A stretch of 64,000 nucleotides of DNA from Clostridia bacterium. GTDB taxonomy: Bacteria > Bacillota > Clostridia > Christensenellales > UBA1242. The DNA is taken from the NCBI GenBank assembly GCA_017478185.1, contig JAFVEA010000009.1, positions 434,527 through 498,526 on the forward strand, given 5' to 3'. The notes beneath the pieces were generated by a model. It was not told the DNA's origin. It saw nothing but the letters and a program-made list of their open reading frames with translations, and made no database searches. This document shows positions 57,633 through 64,000 of this stretch, one piece after another. Both the position numbers and the translations under genes were made by a program. Positions within the stretch are counted from its first letter, which is position 1. Every line of letters begins with the position of its first letter.

Positions 57633-59429
57633 TTATAATGAATCATAATATTCTTTTATTTTGTCTGCCATCGATTTCCTTCTAAGAGTTAAAAACTCTT
57701 CATAATTAGTATATTGCATATTGATAACACTTTCTGGTATTGCATTTTCTTTTAAATTTTTCATCAAATCATCTTTATTATCGATACAACCAAAAACCTT
57801 GTCTCCACCACTAACTTGGTTAATCAATTTATTAAAATAAATATCTGGCGAAAGATTACTAATTGCGATATTAATTTCTTGCTGTAGATATGTGTAGTTT
57901 GCAATTTGATTATATTGTTGAGTATTGTTGTAACCAGATTTAATCAAATAATCTTTTGGAAAAATGTGATGTACATCACCCCTTTGTTCAACCAATTCTC
58001 TAACAGTCATGTTTTTAGATAGAAAGGCACGATTTCCTAATTTAATTTGACTAACAACAAACATTCTCCAATATGGACTGCTTGTAACAGAAGTATTAAA
58101 TTTATCAACCAAAATTTTATTCCAATATGCATCTGACAATTCAGCTTCAGATTGATACTTAATATAGCTAGGAATATCTTCAGATTGGCTCAACCTCTTA
58201 ACATCAAAATCAAATCTTGATTCAGGAGAACCAGAATACCTTTCTGTTAAAATAGAATAAACAATCCACTTTCTAACACAATCTTCTATTATGTAAGAAT
58301 CGTAATTTCTTTCTTTCATAAGAAGATATAAAATATAACCAAAATTTAATACGTTTTGTGAACGAATTAAGCTTTCATTAATAATACCAGTAGATTTAAC
58401 AATCATGATATATCTTTTATAATTTGTTTCATTAACAAATTCTTTGACTCCATCATATAAAGCGTTAAAACTGCTTTCAATGATATCTTGTCTATATTCT
58501 CTTGATTCAAAATCCCTACCTGAAAGAAGACTAACTAAATCTTGTAATTTACCACGTTTAAATTTATAAGTAAATGCAACTCTCAAAATATCAACATATG
58601 TTGGCTTATAAAGATTGTCTTGATATTTGCTCGCCCACATAATTTTACTAAATATATCTTTAGAACAGAATTCAGTATCAAATGTTCTAATTGATTCATA
58701 ATCTTGAGGTGTTTGTAAAAAGTGAGAAAAATAATCTATAACTTTTCTAATATCGTTACCAAGATATTCTTCATTAACACTAATCTTTGATAAAGCAAAA
58801 TCGGCTTGAGATAGAGGCACACCTTTTGAGTTGATTCTTACAAAAATTTCTGTAACAGTGTCAATATCAATTTTTGAAGATAATTCAATCCTTCCAATGC
58901 TAGAATTAAGAATGTCATTTATTTTATTAACTCTAATATTTACCTCATTTGGTGATAAATTAGATATGTTGGCATAATCAACACAAAATTGAAATACATT
59001 TTTAGACTGGTGCTTTATAAAATCTGCTATATCATATATCCATTCATTGCTTTTTTCATGAGCAGGTGTAGCAACAGCAAATTCTTCAGTTTTTGGGTTG
59101 AATGCAATTCTAATTCTTTTTTTCTTATACTCTGAATTTAAAACTTCATTACCACGTATTGCAGCAGAAAGTGCAGTAACACGTTGTTGCCCATCAATTA
59201 ATATTTGCTTTCCTTCAGAAATTGTTCCATCTTTTAACTTAACATTTGGGTTTTTCCAAGTTATAATATAACCCACAGGATACCCTTTATACAATGAGTC
59301 TATTAAATCTCTAACTTTTGTAGCATCCCAAACAAATGGACGTTGTATTTCAGGTATAGCTATTATTCCGTCATCAACATAGCTTAATAAAGTATTAACT
59401 TGAACACTATTAACTTCAAAATTTGCCAT
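57633..59429 (-). CDS. GmrSD-like DUF262/HNH protein (putative type IV restriction or phage defence)
   Basis: About 598 residues. The N-terminus is a DUF262 ParB/Srx-like domain: IPEIQRPFVWDATKVRDLID, PVGYIITWK, and ILIDGQQRVTALSA with D-G-Q-Q-R at 80-84, the expected nucleotide-hydrolysing motif. FVRINSKGVPLSQADF is also typical. A helical middle precedes a C-terminal DUF1524-type HNH nuclease with VHHIFPKDYLIKSG near 486-499 and an asparagine region (QIANYTYL). GmrSD enzymes cut modified phage DNA; single-chain versions are widespread defence genes. Substrate not readable. AGGAG stands 6 bp before the second of two ATGs, hence the start at 59429 (59432 also possible). Single gene, own unit. 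Confidence 0.85.
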   Translation of the reverse strand: MANFEVNSVQVNTLLSYVDDGIIAIPEIQRPFVWDATKVRDLIDSLYKGYPVGYIITWKNPNVKLKDGTISEGKQILIDGQQRVTALSAAIRGNEVLNSEYKKKRIRIAFNPKTEEFAVATPAHEKSNEWIYDIADFIKHQSKNVFQFCVDYANISNLSPNEVNIRVNKINDILNSSIGRIELSSKIDIDTVTEIFVRINSKGVPLSQADFALSKISVNEEYLGNDIRKVIDYFSHFLQTPQDYESIRTFDTEFCSKDIFSKIMWASKYQDNLYKPTYVDILRVAFTYKFKRGKLQDLVSLLSGRDFESREYRQDIIESSFNALYDGVKEFVNETNYKRYIMIVKSTGIINESLIRSQNVLNFGYILYLLMKERNYDSYIIEDCVRKWIVYSILTERYSGSPESRFDFDVKRLSQSEDIPSYIKYQSEAELSDAYWNKILVDKFNTSVTSSPYWRMFVVSQIKLGNRAFLSKNMTVRELVEQRGDVHHIFPKDYLIKSGYNNTQQYNQIANYTYLQQEINIAISNLSPDIYFNKLINQVSGGDKVFGCIDNKDDLMKNLKENAIPESVINMQYTNYEEFLTLRRKSMADKIKEYYDSL

Positions 59430-59532
59430 CATTTTCTCCTAAATTTAATTCTATGAGCTAATTATAGCATAAAAAATTAGATTCTGTATCGAAATTTAGG
59501 AAATTTATAAAATTAAATTTTATAATGGCAGT

Positions 59533-59655
59533 TAAACATGTGTTTGTCTTCGTTGGAGTGAAACGACAACGAAGACAAGCACAACAGATAAACTTGGTTA
59601 GAAGAAAGAGTGTGTGCTGGCAGAGCAAACGCACAACACTCTTCCTTTTTTTCTC
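59533..59655 (+). ncRNA. Candidate structured small RNA or element beside the GmrSD-like gene
   Basis: In the gene-free stretch 59433-59859, TTGTCTTCGTTG (59544-59555) pairs perfectly with CAACGAAGACAA (59567-59578). Next, AAGAGTGTGTGC (59606-59617) pairs with GCACAACACTCTT (59631-59643) with one bulge, and is followed by CCTTTTTTTC, terminator-like on the plus strand. TATAAT occurs at 59521-59526, without a clear -35. No ORF explains it. Confidence 0.35.
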
Positions 59656-59686
59656 TTTGTTTTTTAGTGTAAACGAATAATTCTTT

Positions 59687-59754
59687 GTTGTCAAGGTTAA
59701 AATGAATGTCTAATGATTATTAGTATTAAAATAACAATGACAACCTATGACAAC
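59687..59754. repeat. Inverted repeat in the dnaI-DUF262 intergenic region
   Basis: GTTGTCAAGGTT (59687-59698) is complementary to AACCTATGACAAC (59742-59754) with one extra base; between them lies the small palindrome CTAATGATTATTAG (59710-59723). Possible operator or attachment-like site. Confidence 0.4.
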
Positions 59755-59790
59755 AGCATAATATCCGTTTTATTAGCTGGTTAAGAGAGA

Positions 59791-59827
59791 ATAAAAAACA
59801 CTCTAACTTTTTCAAGTTAAAGTGTTG
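59791..59827 (-). terminator. Terminator of the dnaD-dnaI unit
   Basis: On the minus strand AACACTTTAACTT pairs with AAGTTAGAGTGTT (one mismatch), followed by a T-run. It lies 33 bp beyond the dnaI-type stop. Confidence 0.8.
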
Positions 59828-59859
59828 ATTATTTGGCTAGTTTCAAAAGTTAGTGACTA

Positions 59860-60789
59860 TTATCTTCCTGTTTTTATTCTTAAATCACTTCCAACAAACT
59901 TTATAACTTTTGTTGTTCTTTTGTTAAAAATTCTTGAAAACAGCCTGTTGCCATAACGGTCTTCAATAGCGTCAAATGATAGGTTTGTGCTGATTAAGGT
60001 TGGCTTGTTGTTTATTTCTCTTTCGTTTAAAATGGTGAACAAATTTGAAACCGACACATTCCTCATCATAGGTTCAGTTCCAAGGTCATCAACAATCAAA
60101 AGGTCACATTCAAGAAGAGGGGATAAAATTGTTTCACTTTCAAAAGGAGAAACAGTGAGGGCTTTTAGCATTGTGTTTGAAAGGTTGAATGCAGTTACAT
60201 AAACAACATAAAATTCCTTTTTTAACAGTTCATTTGCAATACATTCTAATAAAAAAGTTTTTCCAGTTCCAACTTCCCCCATAAAAACCAAGTTTTTTGT
60301 TTTGATGTTAGGAAATTTTTCTGCATACGCTTTCCCTAAAGTGTGTGCTTTTTGAAGTGTTAAATTTTCTTTTAAAATTTCTTCGCTAGATTGGCTAAAA
60401 TTATGAACAATAGCTGAATTTAATCCGCTGTTTTTAATTAAATATTTTTGAAGCTTCTTTTTTAGGCAAACACACTTAAAGCCATTTGCATAGCCAGTGT
60501 CGTTGCAAATTTTGCACGCATAATTTGGTTTTAAAGAGGATTCAGTTAAGTTTAGTTTTTTTAACTCTAAAAGCCATTTTTGCTTTATTTCATTTAATTC
60601 TTTTTGGTTTTCTTTTGAAAAGTTTTTGCCAGTTTCAAAAGTTTTTTGCCTAAATAGTAAATCAATTTTTCTAAACTCTTTGCTTTTTTCTCTTGCAAAA
60701 TTATAATTTTGAGTGGCTTTTAGCTCAGCATCATATTTTTGCTTTAAAATTTCATTTAGAGCTTCTTCAACAATTTGCTTTTTGTTCAT
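59860..60789 (-). CDS. dnaI: Helicase loader ATPase, DnaI/DnaC type
   Basis: 309 residues. The N-terminal part is a coiled coil with a zinc-binding block ACKICNDTGYANGFKCVCLKK (C at about 96, 99, 110, 112). The AAA+ part has Walker A GEVGTGKTFL near 171-180, LLIVDDLGTEPM (Walker B) and ISTNLSF with sensor residues, then SRIFNKRTTKVI with an arginine finger candidate. The protein loads the replicative helicase DnaB/DnaC onto DNA. It is followed by its own terminator and preceded after 10 bp by the DnaD-domain gene. GAGGAAATT site. The B. subtilis name dnaI is used; clostridial annotations often say dnaC. Confidence 0.9.
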   Translation of the reverse strand: MNKKQIVEEALNEILKQKYDAELKATQNYNFAREKSKEFRKIDLLFRQKTFETGKNFSKENQKELNEIKQKWLLELKKLNLTESSLKPNYACKICNDTGYANGFKCVCLKKKLQKYLIKNSGLNSAIVHNFSQSSEEILKENLTLQKAHTLGKAYAEKFPNIKTKNLVFMGEVGTGKTFLLECIANELLKKEFYVVYVTAFNLSNTMLKALTVSPFESETILSPLLECDLLIVDDLGTEPMMRNVSVSNLFTILNEREINNKPTLISTNLSFDAIEDRYGNRLFSRIFNKRTTKVIKFVGSDLRIKTGR

Positions 60790-60799
60790 AATTTCCTCC

Positions 60800-62254
60800 T
60801 TAAATTTCTATTTCATCAATATCACTTATAAGAGATTCAAATTCTTCTTTAGAGTAGGTTCGGTCGTGAATAATGCTTTTGTCTTTAGTGGGGTCAATTG
60901 CGCCAGTTTTGTATAATTCACCAACAGTTTTTGCGCTGTCAAGGGTGTTTATTTTTTGTTCAAACCAATTAGATAAAATTTTGTTTATATATTGCATTGG
61001 CTGTGTTTTGTCTGCTGAAAGTGTGGCAGCATATTCAATAACTTCTTGAGGCATATTCCAAGAATAAACCCAAGTTTTATAAAAATCTCTATCCCAAGAA
61101 GTAACATTTCGAATTAAATTTGCTTTTTCTAAAATAGCTTTAATTTTATCATCTTGAGCTTTTGCTTTTTCAAGTTGCTGAATTATGCTTTCTGTTGTTG
61201 TTAAACCTCTTTTATAATATTTTTGCACAACAGAATCCATTCCTTGCAAATTTCTAACGCCATTTTTAAAGCAATAACTTGCAATAAGCTTTAATGAATT
61301 TTCATCATATCCACGCATAAGCCAAGGATTTATATAACTTTCAACAACATTTTCAAGATTTTCATAATAAACACCAATTGTTTTGTTTATTTCTTTTGCA
61401 AGGCCATATAAATCATTTTTGTTGGTTTCATATTCTTTTATTTCTCTTACAGACATTAAATGAAGCTCATAATATTTTGAAAGTCTTGAATCAAGCTTAT
61501 CAAAACCGCCTTTTTTAACCATTGATGCAACAAAAATTATAACTTCATCAGAAAAGTCAAAGTCTTTTGTCCATTTAATATATTTTTGTTTTTCATCAAG
61601 GGTGGATTTTCTAACTGAGCCAAGCGCTTTAAAGATTTCTTTCATTGTGGCTTCAGTGTTAATCAGCTCTTGAAGCTTTTGTTCAACTTGAGCAAAAGTT
61701 AAAAGCCCTTCATTAGCCCAATTTTTTGCCACAGTTAAGATATAAGAATATCCCACATTTTTGCCTTTAACATCAACACAATATTTTATAATCATCAAAA
61801 GAGCTTCAGGGCTCATATGAAAGCTTTCTAATAGGGTGTAATATTCACTAAATTCATTTGGTGTTATCATACGTTCAGCAATAAGAGTTTGGGCTTGAAG
61901 GTTGAATTGTTCATATTTGTTAACTTTGAATTTCTTTTTAGAAATTGCATTTTTAACAGGGAGATATTCAATTTGAATTGGAGTTGTTTCAACAATTTGC
62001 ACCAAGCCTTGTTCCTGCCAAAATTTAAAAGCTTTTAAAACATCTTCACTTGAAATGCCCAAATTTTGAGCAAAGCTATCCAGCGTTTCCAAACTGGATT
62101 TTAGGCTGTTTCCGCCACCACAAAGATAAAGCCCCCACAAATATATGCGAACTTGTTCTCCGCTTGAGTAGGGCAAATATTGCTCTATAAAAGCATTTTC
62201 AACAATAGTAACACTTGTGGAGCCTATTTCACTTGAAAATTTACAAAAAGCCAT
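60800..62254 (-). CDS. DnaD-domain replication initiation protein (DnaB-like of Gram-positives)
   Basis: 484 residues, with a winged-helix N-terminus (VTIVENAFIEQYLPYSSGEQ, VRIYLWGLYLCGG) and two DnaD-like domains: one around 125-200 (MITPNEFSEYYTLLESFHMS, YSYILTVAKNWANEGL) and one around 290-345 and 390-430. The Y-x-x-x-I-L-x-x-W block expected in DnaD domains appears twice (YILTVAKNW and YINKILSNW). In Bacillus, DnaD and DnaB act with DnaI to load the helicase at oriC. Here a single two-domain protein precedes dnaI, as in many Clostridia. AGAGGTGCTATT site. Confidence 0.87.
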   Translation of the reverse strand: MAFCKFSSEIGSTSVTIVENAFIEQYLPYSSGEQVRIYLWGLYLCGGGNSLKSSLETLDSFAQNLGISSEDVLKAFKFWQEQGLVQIVETTPIQIEYLPVKNAISKKKFKVNKYEQFNLQAQTLIAERMITPNEFSEYYTLLESFHMSPEALLMIIKYCVDVKGKNVGYSYILTVAKNWANEGLLTFAQVEQKLQELINTEATMKEIFKALGSVRKSTLDEKQKYIKWTKDFDFSDEVIIFVASMVKKGGFDKLDSRLSKYYELHLMSVREIKEYETNKNDLYGLAKEINKTIGVYYENLENVVESYINPWLMRGYDENSLKLIASYCFKNGVRNLQGMDSVVQKYYKRGLTTTESIIQQLEKAKAQDDKIKAILEKANLIRNVTSWDRDFYKTWVYSWNMPQEVIEYAATLSADKTQPMQYINKILSNWFEQKINTLDSAKTVGELYKTGAIDPTKDKSIIHDRTYSKEEFESLISDIDEIEI

Positions 62255-62390
62255 AATAGCACCTCTTTTATGCTTAATAATATCAAAAAAATAAAATTAA
62301 AACAATAGTTTTGGGTTAAAAATTTTCTTTTAATTTTTTAAGTTATAAAAAAAGCCTTAAAAAACATATATTTAAGAAATTGGAGGATGT

Positions 62391-63884
62391 ATGAAAAAGT
62401 TATATTTTATTTTAGCGCTTTTGTTTGTTCCAATGATGTTTTTTGGGTGCTCATCAAAAGATGTTATGCAAAAGGTAAGTGAAAATTGTGACTATTACAA
62501 AATCACAGCAAGCCTAAACACTCAAGAAAAAACACTTGTGGCAACAGAAGAATTTTATTGGACAAACAAAACTGGTGACACTTTAAGCTCAGTTTTGTTT
62601 CATTTGCACCCAAATGCCTTTAAGGAAGGTGCAAAAACAAATTATGCGGTAAGCCAAACGCAAGAAAACAGAGCATATAATGGAGAAAAGGATTTTGGTG
62701 GAATAACCATAAACTCTGTTTATTGCAATGAAAATAGCCTAAATTTTAATATTTTGGGCGAAGATGAGCATTTGCTTGAAGTGGAACTAAATGAAGCTAT
62801 TTTGCCCAAAAAAAGCACAGTTTTAAAAATAGAGTTTTCTTTGGATATCCCAAAAGTAAACCACAGGTTTGGTTATGGAGCTAACACCATAAATTTAGGG
62901 AATTTTTATCCAATATTATCAGTTTATGAAAATGGGGAGTGGAACAGGCAAGGTTATCTTTCATCTGGTGACCCATTTTATAGCAAAGTTGCAAATTATG
63001 AGGTTAGTTTAAGCTATAGTGATGATTATTTGCTTAAAAGCACGGGAAATTTGGTGACAGAAAACACGCAAAATGGGCAAAAAACAAGCGTTTATAGCGC
63101 TTTGGCAGTGAGAGATTTTGCAATGGTTTTGTCAAAGGATTTTAAAGAAATTTCACAACAAGTTGATGAAACGCTGGTGACGTATTCTTATTATGAAGAC
63201 GAAAATCCAGAAGCACACTTAAAAACAGCAGTTGACAGCTTAAACACTTTTAATGAACTTTTTGGGGTGTATCCATACAAAACTTTGTGTGTTGTTAAAA
63301 CAAACTTTTTGCACGGCGGGATGGAATATCCAAATCTTGTTTATGTTTCAGACCAAATAACAAACGAAAGCGAATATAACAATGTGATAGTTCACGAAAT
63401 TGCTCATCAGTGGTGGTATGGGCTGGTTGGCAACAATGAACTAAAATATGGGTTTATTGATGAGGGGCTAGCGGAATATAGCACGGCATTATTTTATGAA
63501 ATGAATGATGGGTATAAAACCACAAAAGAAGAAGTGATTGGCAACGCCTTAAGCTCATATATGCTTTTTTGTGATGTTTTTAAAGAAGTTTATGGAGAGT
63601 TAAACAGCCAAATGAATAGGGACATCCAAACTTTTAACACAGAAACAGAATATATTTATTTAACTTATGTGAAAGGGCTTTTGATGTTTGACAGCATAGA
63701 AAACACAATAGGGCAAAATAAAATGTTAAAATGCCTAAAAGGGATTGTTAGTGACTATGCATTTTGTGAGATAACCCCAAAAGAGATGATTGAATGCTTT
63801 GAAAAATATAGCAAAAGAAATTTGCAAAGCTTTATCACAAGTTGGCTTGACGGAAGCGTTATCTTAGAGGAAATAAAAGAGTAG
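62391..63884 (+). CDS. M1 family metallopeptidase, predicted lipoprotein
   Basis: 497 residues. A lipoprotein signal peptide ends in the lipobox F-F-G-C20, so Lgt would acylate it and the enzyme sits on the outer membrane face. Catalytic motifs: GGMEYPNLVY near 307-316 (the GxMEN-type aminopeptidase motif with P/L changes), V-H335-E-I-A-H339-QWWYG (zinc HExxH) and GFIDEGLAEYSTALF with the third ligand E near 358. The N-terminal beta domain (about 30-230) is typical, with a shortened C-terminal part. Likely cuts peptides for nutrition or surface remodelling. TTGGAGGATGT precedes the ATG. No partner gene is nearby. Confidence 0.88.
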   Translation: MKKLYFILALLFVPMMFFGCSSKDVMQKVSENCDYYKITASLNTQEKTLVATEEFYWTNKTGDTLSSVLFHLHPNAFKEGAKTNYAVSQTQENRAYNGEKDFGGITINSVYCNENSLNFNILGEDEHLLEVELNEAILPKKSTVLKIEFSLDIPKVNHRFGYGANTINLGNFYPILSVYENGEWNRQGYLSSGDPFYSKVANYEVSLSYSDDYLLKSTGNLVTENTQNGQKTSVYSALAVRDFAMVLSKDFKEISQQVDETLVTYSYYEDENPEAHLKTAVDSLNTFNELFGVYPYKTLCVVKTNFLHGGMEYPNLVYVSDQITNESEYNNVIVHEIAHQWWYGLVGNNELKYGFIDEGLAEYSTALFYEMNDGYKTTKEEVIGNALSSYMLFCDVFKEVYGELNSQMNRDIQTFNTETEYIYLTYVKGLLMFDSIENTIGQNKMLKCLKGIVSDYAFCEITPKEMIECFEKYSKRNLQSFITSWLDGSVILEEIKE

Positions 63885-63917
63885 ATTATTTTTAATTAAC
63901 AAATTTTTTGTAAACAG

Positions 63918-63946
63918 CTGACTTTTTATTTAATTTTGCGTATAAT
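63918..63946 (+). promoter_or_regulatory. Promoter near the right end
   Basis: CTGACT (63918-63923), 17 bp, TATAAT (63941-63946). It points rightward, out of the window. Confidence 0.6.
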
Positions 63947-63974
63947 GTTATTATAAGGTTTAAGGTCTTTCATA

Positions 63975-64000
63975 ATGCTGGACAATTGGAGTTCTTCATT
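63975..64000 (+). CDS. Possible start of a gene running off the right end
   Basis: ATG preceded by TTTAAGGTCTTTCATA and the promoter above. The first codons read M-L-D-N-W-S-S-S and then the window ends. Too short to identify. Confidence 0.3.

Noticed and set aside
59458-59694. 78-codon minus-strand ORF in the dnaI-DUF262 gap
   Set aside because: No ribosome site, and the frame consists of the two hairpins; its cysteine-rich peptide is explained by the inverted repeats.
63975-64000. Reading the right-end ATG as dnaA
   Set aside because: Only eight codons are visible. The neighbouring dnaD/dnaI genes make replication tempting, but the peptide M-L-D-N-W-S-S-S is not diagnostic.

Overview
The window looks like chromosome of a low-GC Bacillota (Firmicutes), most likely an uncultured, host-associated member of the class Clostridia. 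The basis is strong A+T bias with AGA/AAA-rich codon use, clear Shine-Dalgarno sites (GGAGG/AGGAG), a zinc-type S14, a zinc-LID kinase in the adk slot, a DnaD-type/DnaI-type helicase-loader pair, and sporulation-associated genes (ylbJ-like, ytfJ/gerW-like, a DUF2953 gene). UGA is read as stop. No transposase, integrase, CRISPR array or rRNA was seen, so this is mostly core chromosome with a few accessory islands.

Layout. 1-4.2 kb: the 5' end of a probable argS (minus), two tandem small genes that read like mTERF helical repeats, a TSCPD/DUF4364 pair (minus), an unknown gene and ylbJ (minus). 4.2-12.3 kb: a housekeeping run of yjbR-like, a site-2-protease-like membrane protein that has lost both zinc histidines, scpA, scpB, then an interruption (S41-peptidase-like gene plus the tail of an ABC transporter, probably a decayed export cassette), then DUF2953, gerW/ytfJ, a D,D-carboxypeptidase, rluB and plsC. 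12.3-27.8 kb: a Wzx/Wzy-type rhamnose-containing surface polysaccharide locus (three GT2 glycosyltransferases, rmlA, rmlC, rmlD, rmlB, polymerase/ligase-like proteins, flippase, HAD-domain protein, initiating sugar phosphotransferase) followed by a COG2426 membrane protein and a PAP2 phosphatase. A 39-bp identical terminator-containing repeat brackets the main part of this locus. 27.8-32.7 kb: enolase (minus), tyrS-yigZ-recX-acpS, and a MazF-type toxin with an unusual small partner. 32.8-35.9 kb: a giant GLUG-repeat surface protein.

36.2-52.8 kb: an uninterrupted S10-spc-alpha ribosomal supercluster from rpsJ to rplQ including secY, an adk-slot kinase, map, a KOW protein, infA, rpmJ and rpoA. 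It is preceded by a consensus promoter and a leader of nearly 400 nt with a short ORF closed inside a perfect 11-bp stem. 52.9-57.6 kb: HAD phosphatase, nucleotide-kinase-like protein, a protein resembling flavin-dependent thymidylate synthase, tRNA-Met and tRNA-Glu, an orphan barstar, lgt and a coiled-coil protein. 57.6-64 kb: a GmrSD-like DUF262/HNH defence protein (minus), a gene-free stretch with strong hairpins, the dnaD-type and dnaI-type replication genes (minus), and an M1-family lipoprotein peptidase.

The best leads for something undescribed are the mTERF-like pair, the zinc-less S2P homologue in the scpAB operon, the switch-like S10 leader, the adk-position kinase with a changed NMP site, the MazF partner, the HAD/kinase/ThyX-like trio, and the structured intergenic RNA candidate beside the GmrSD-like gene. 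All calls come from reading the sequence; no database search was run.
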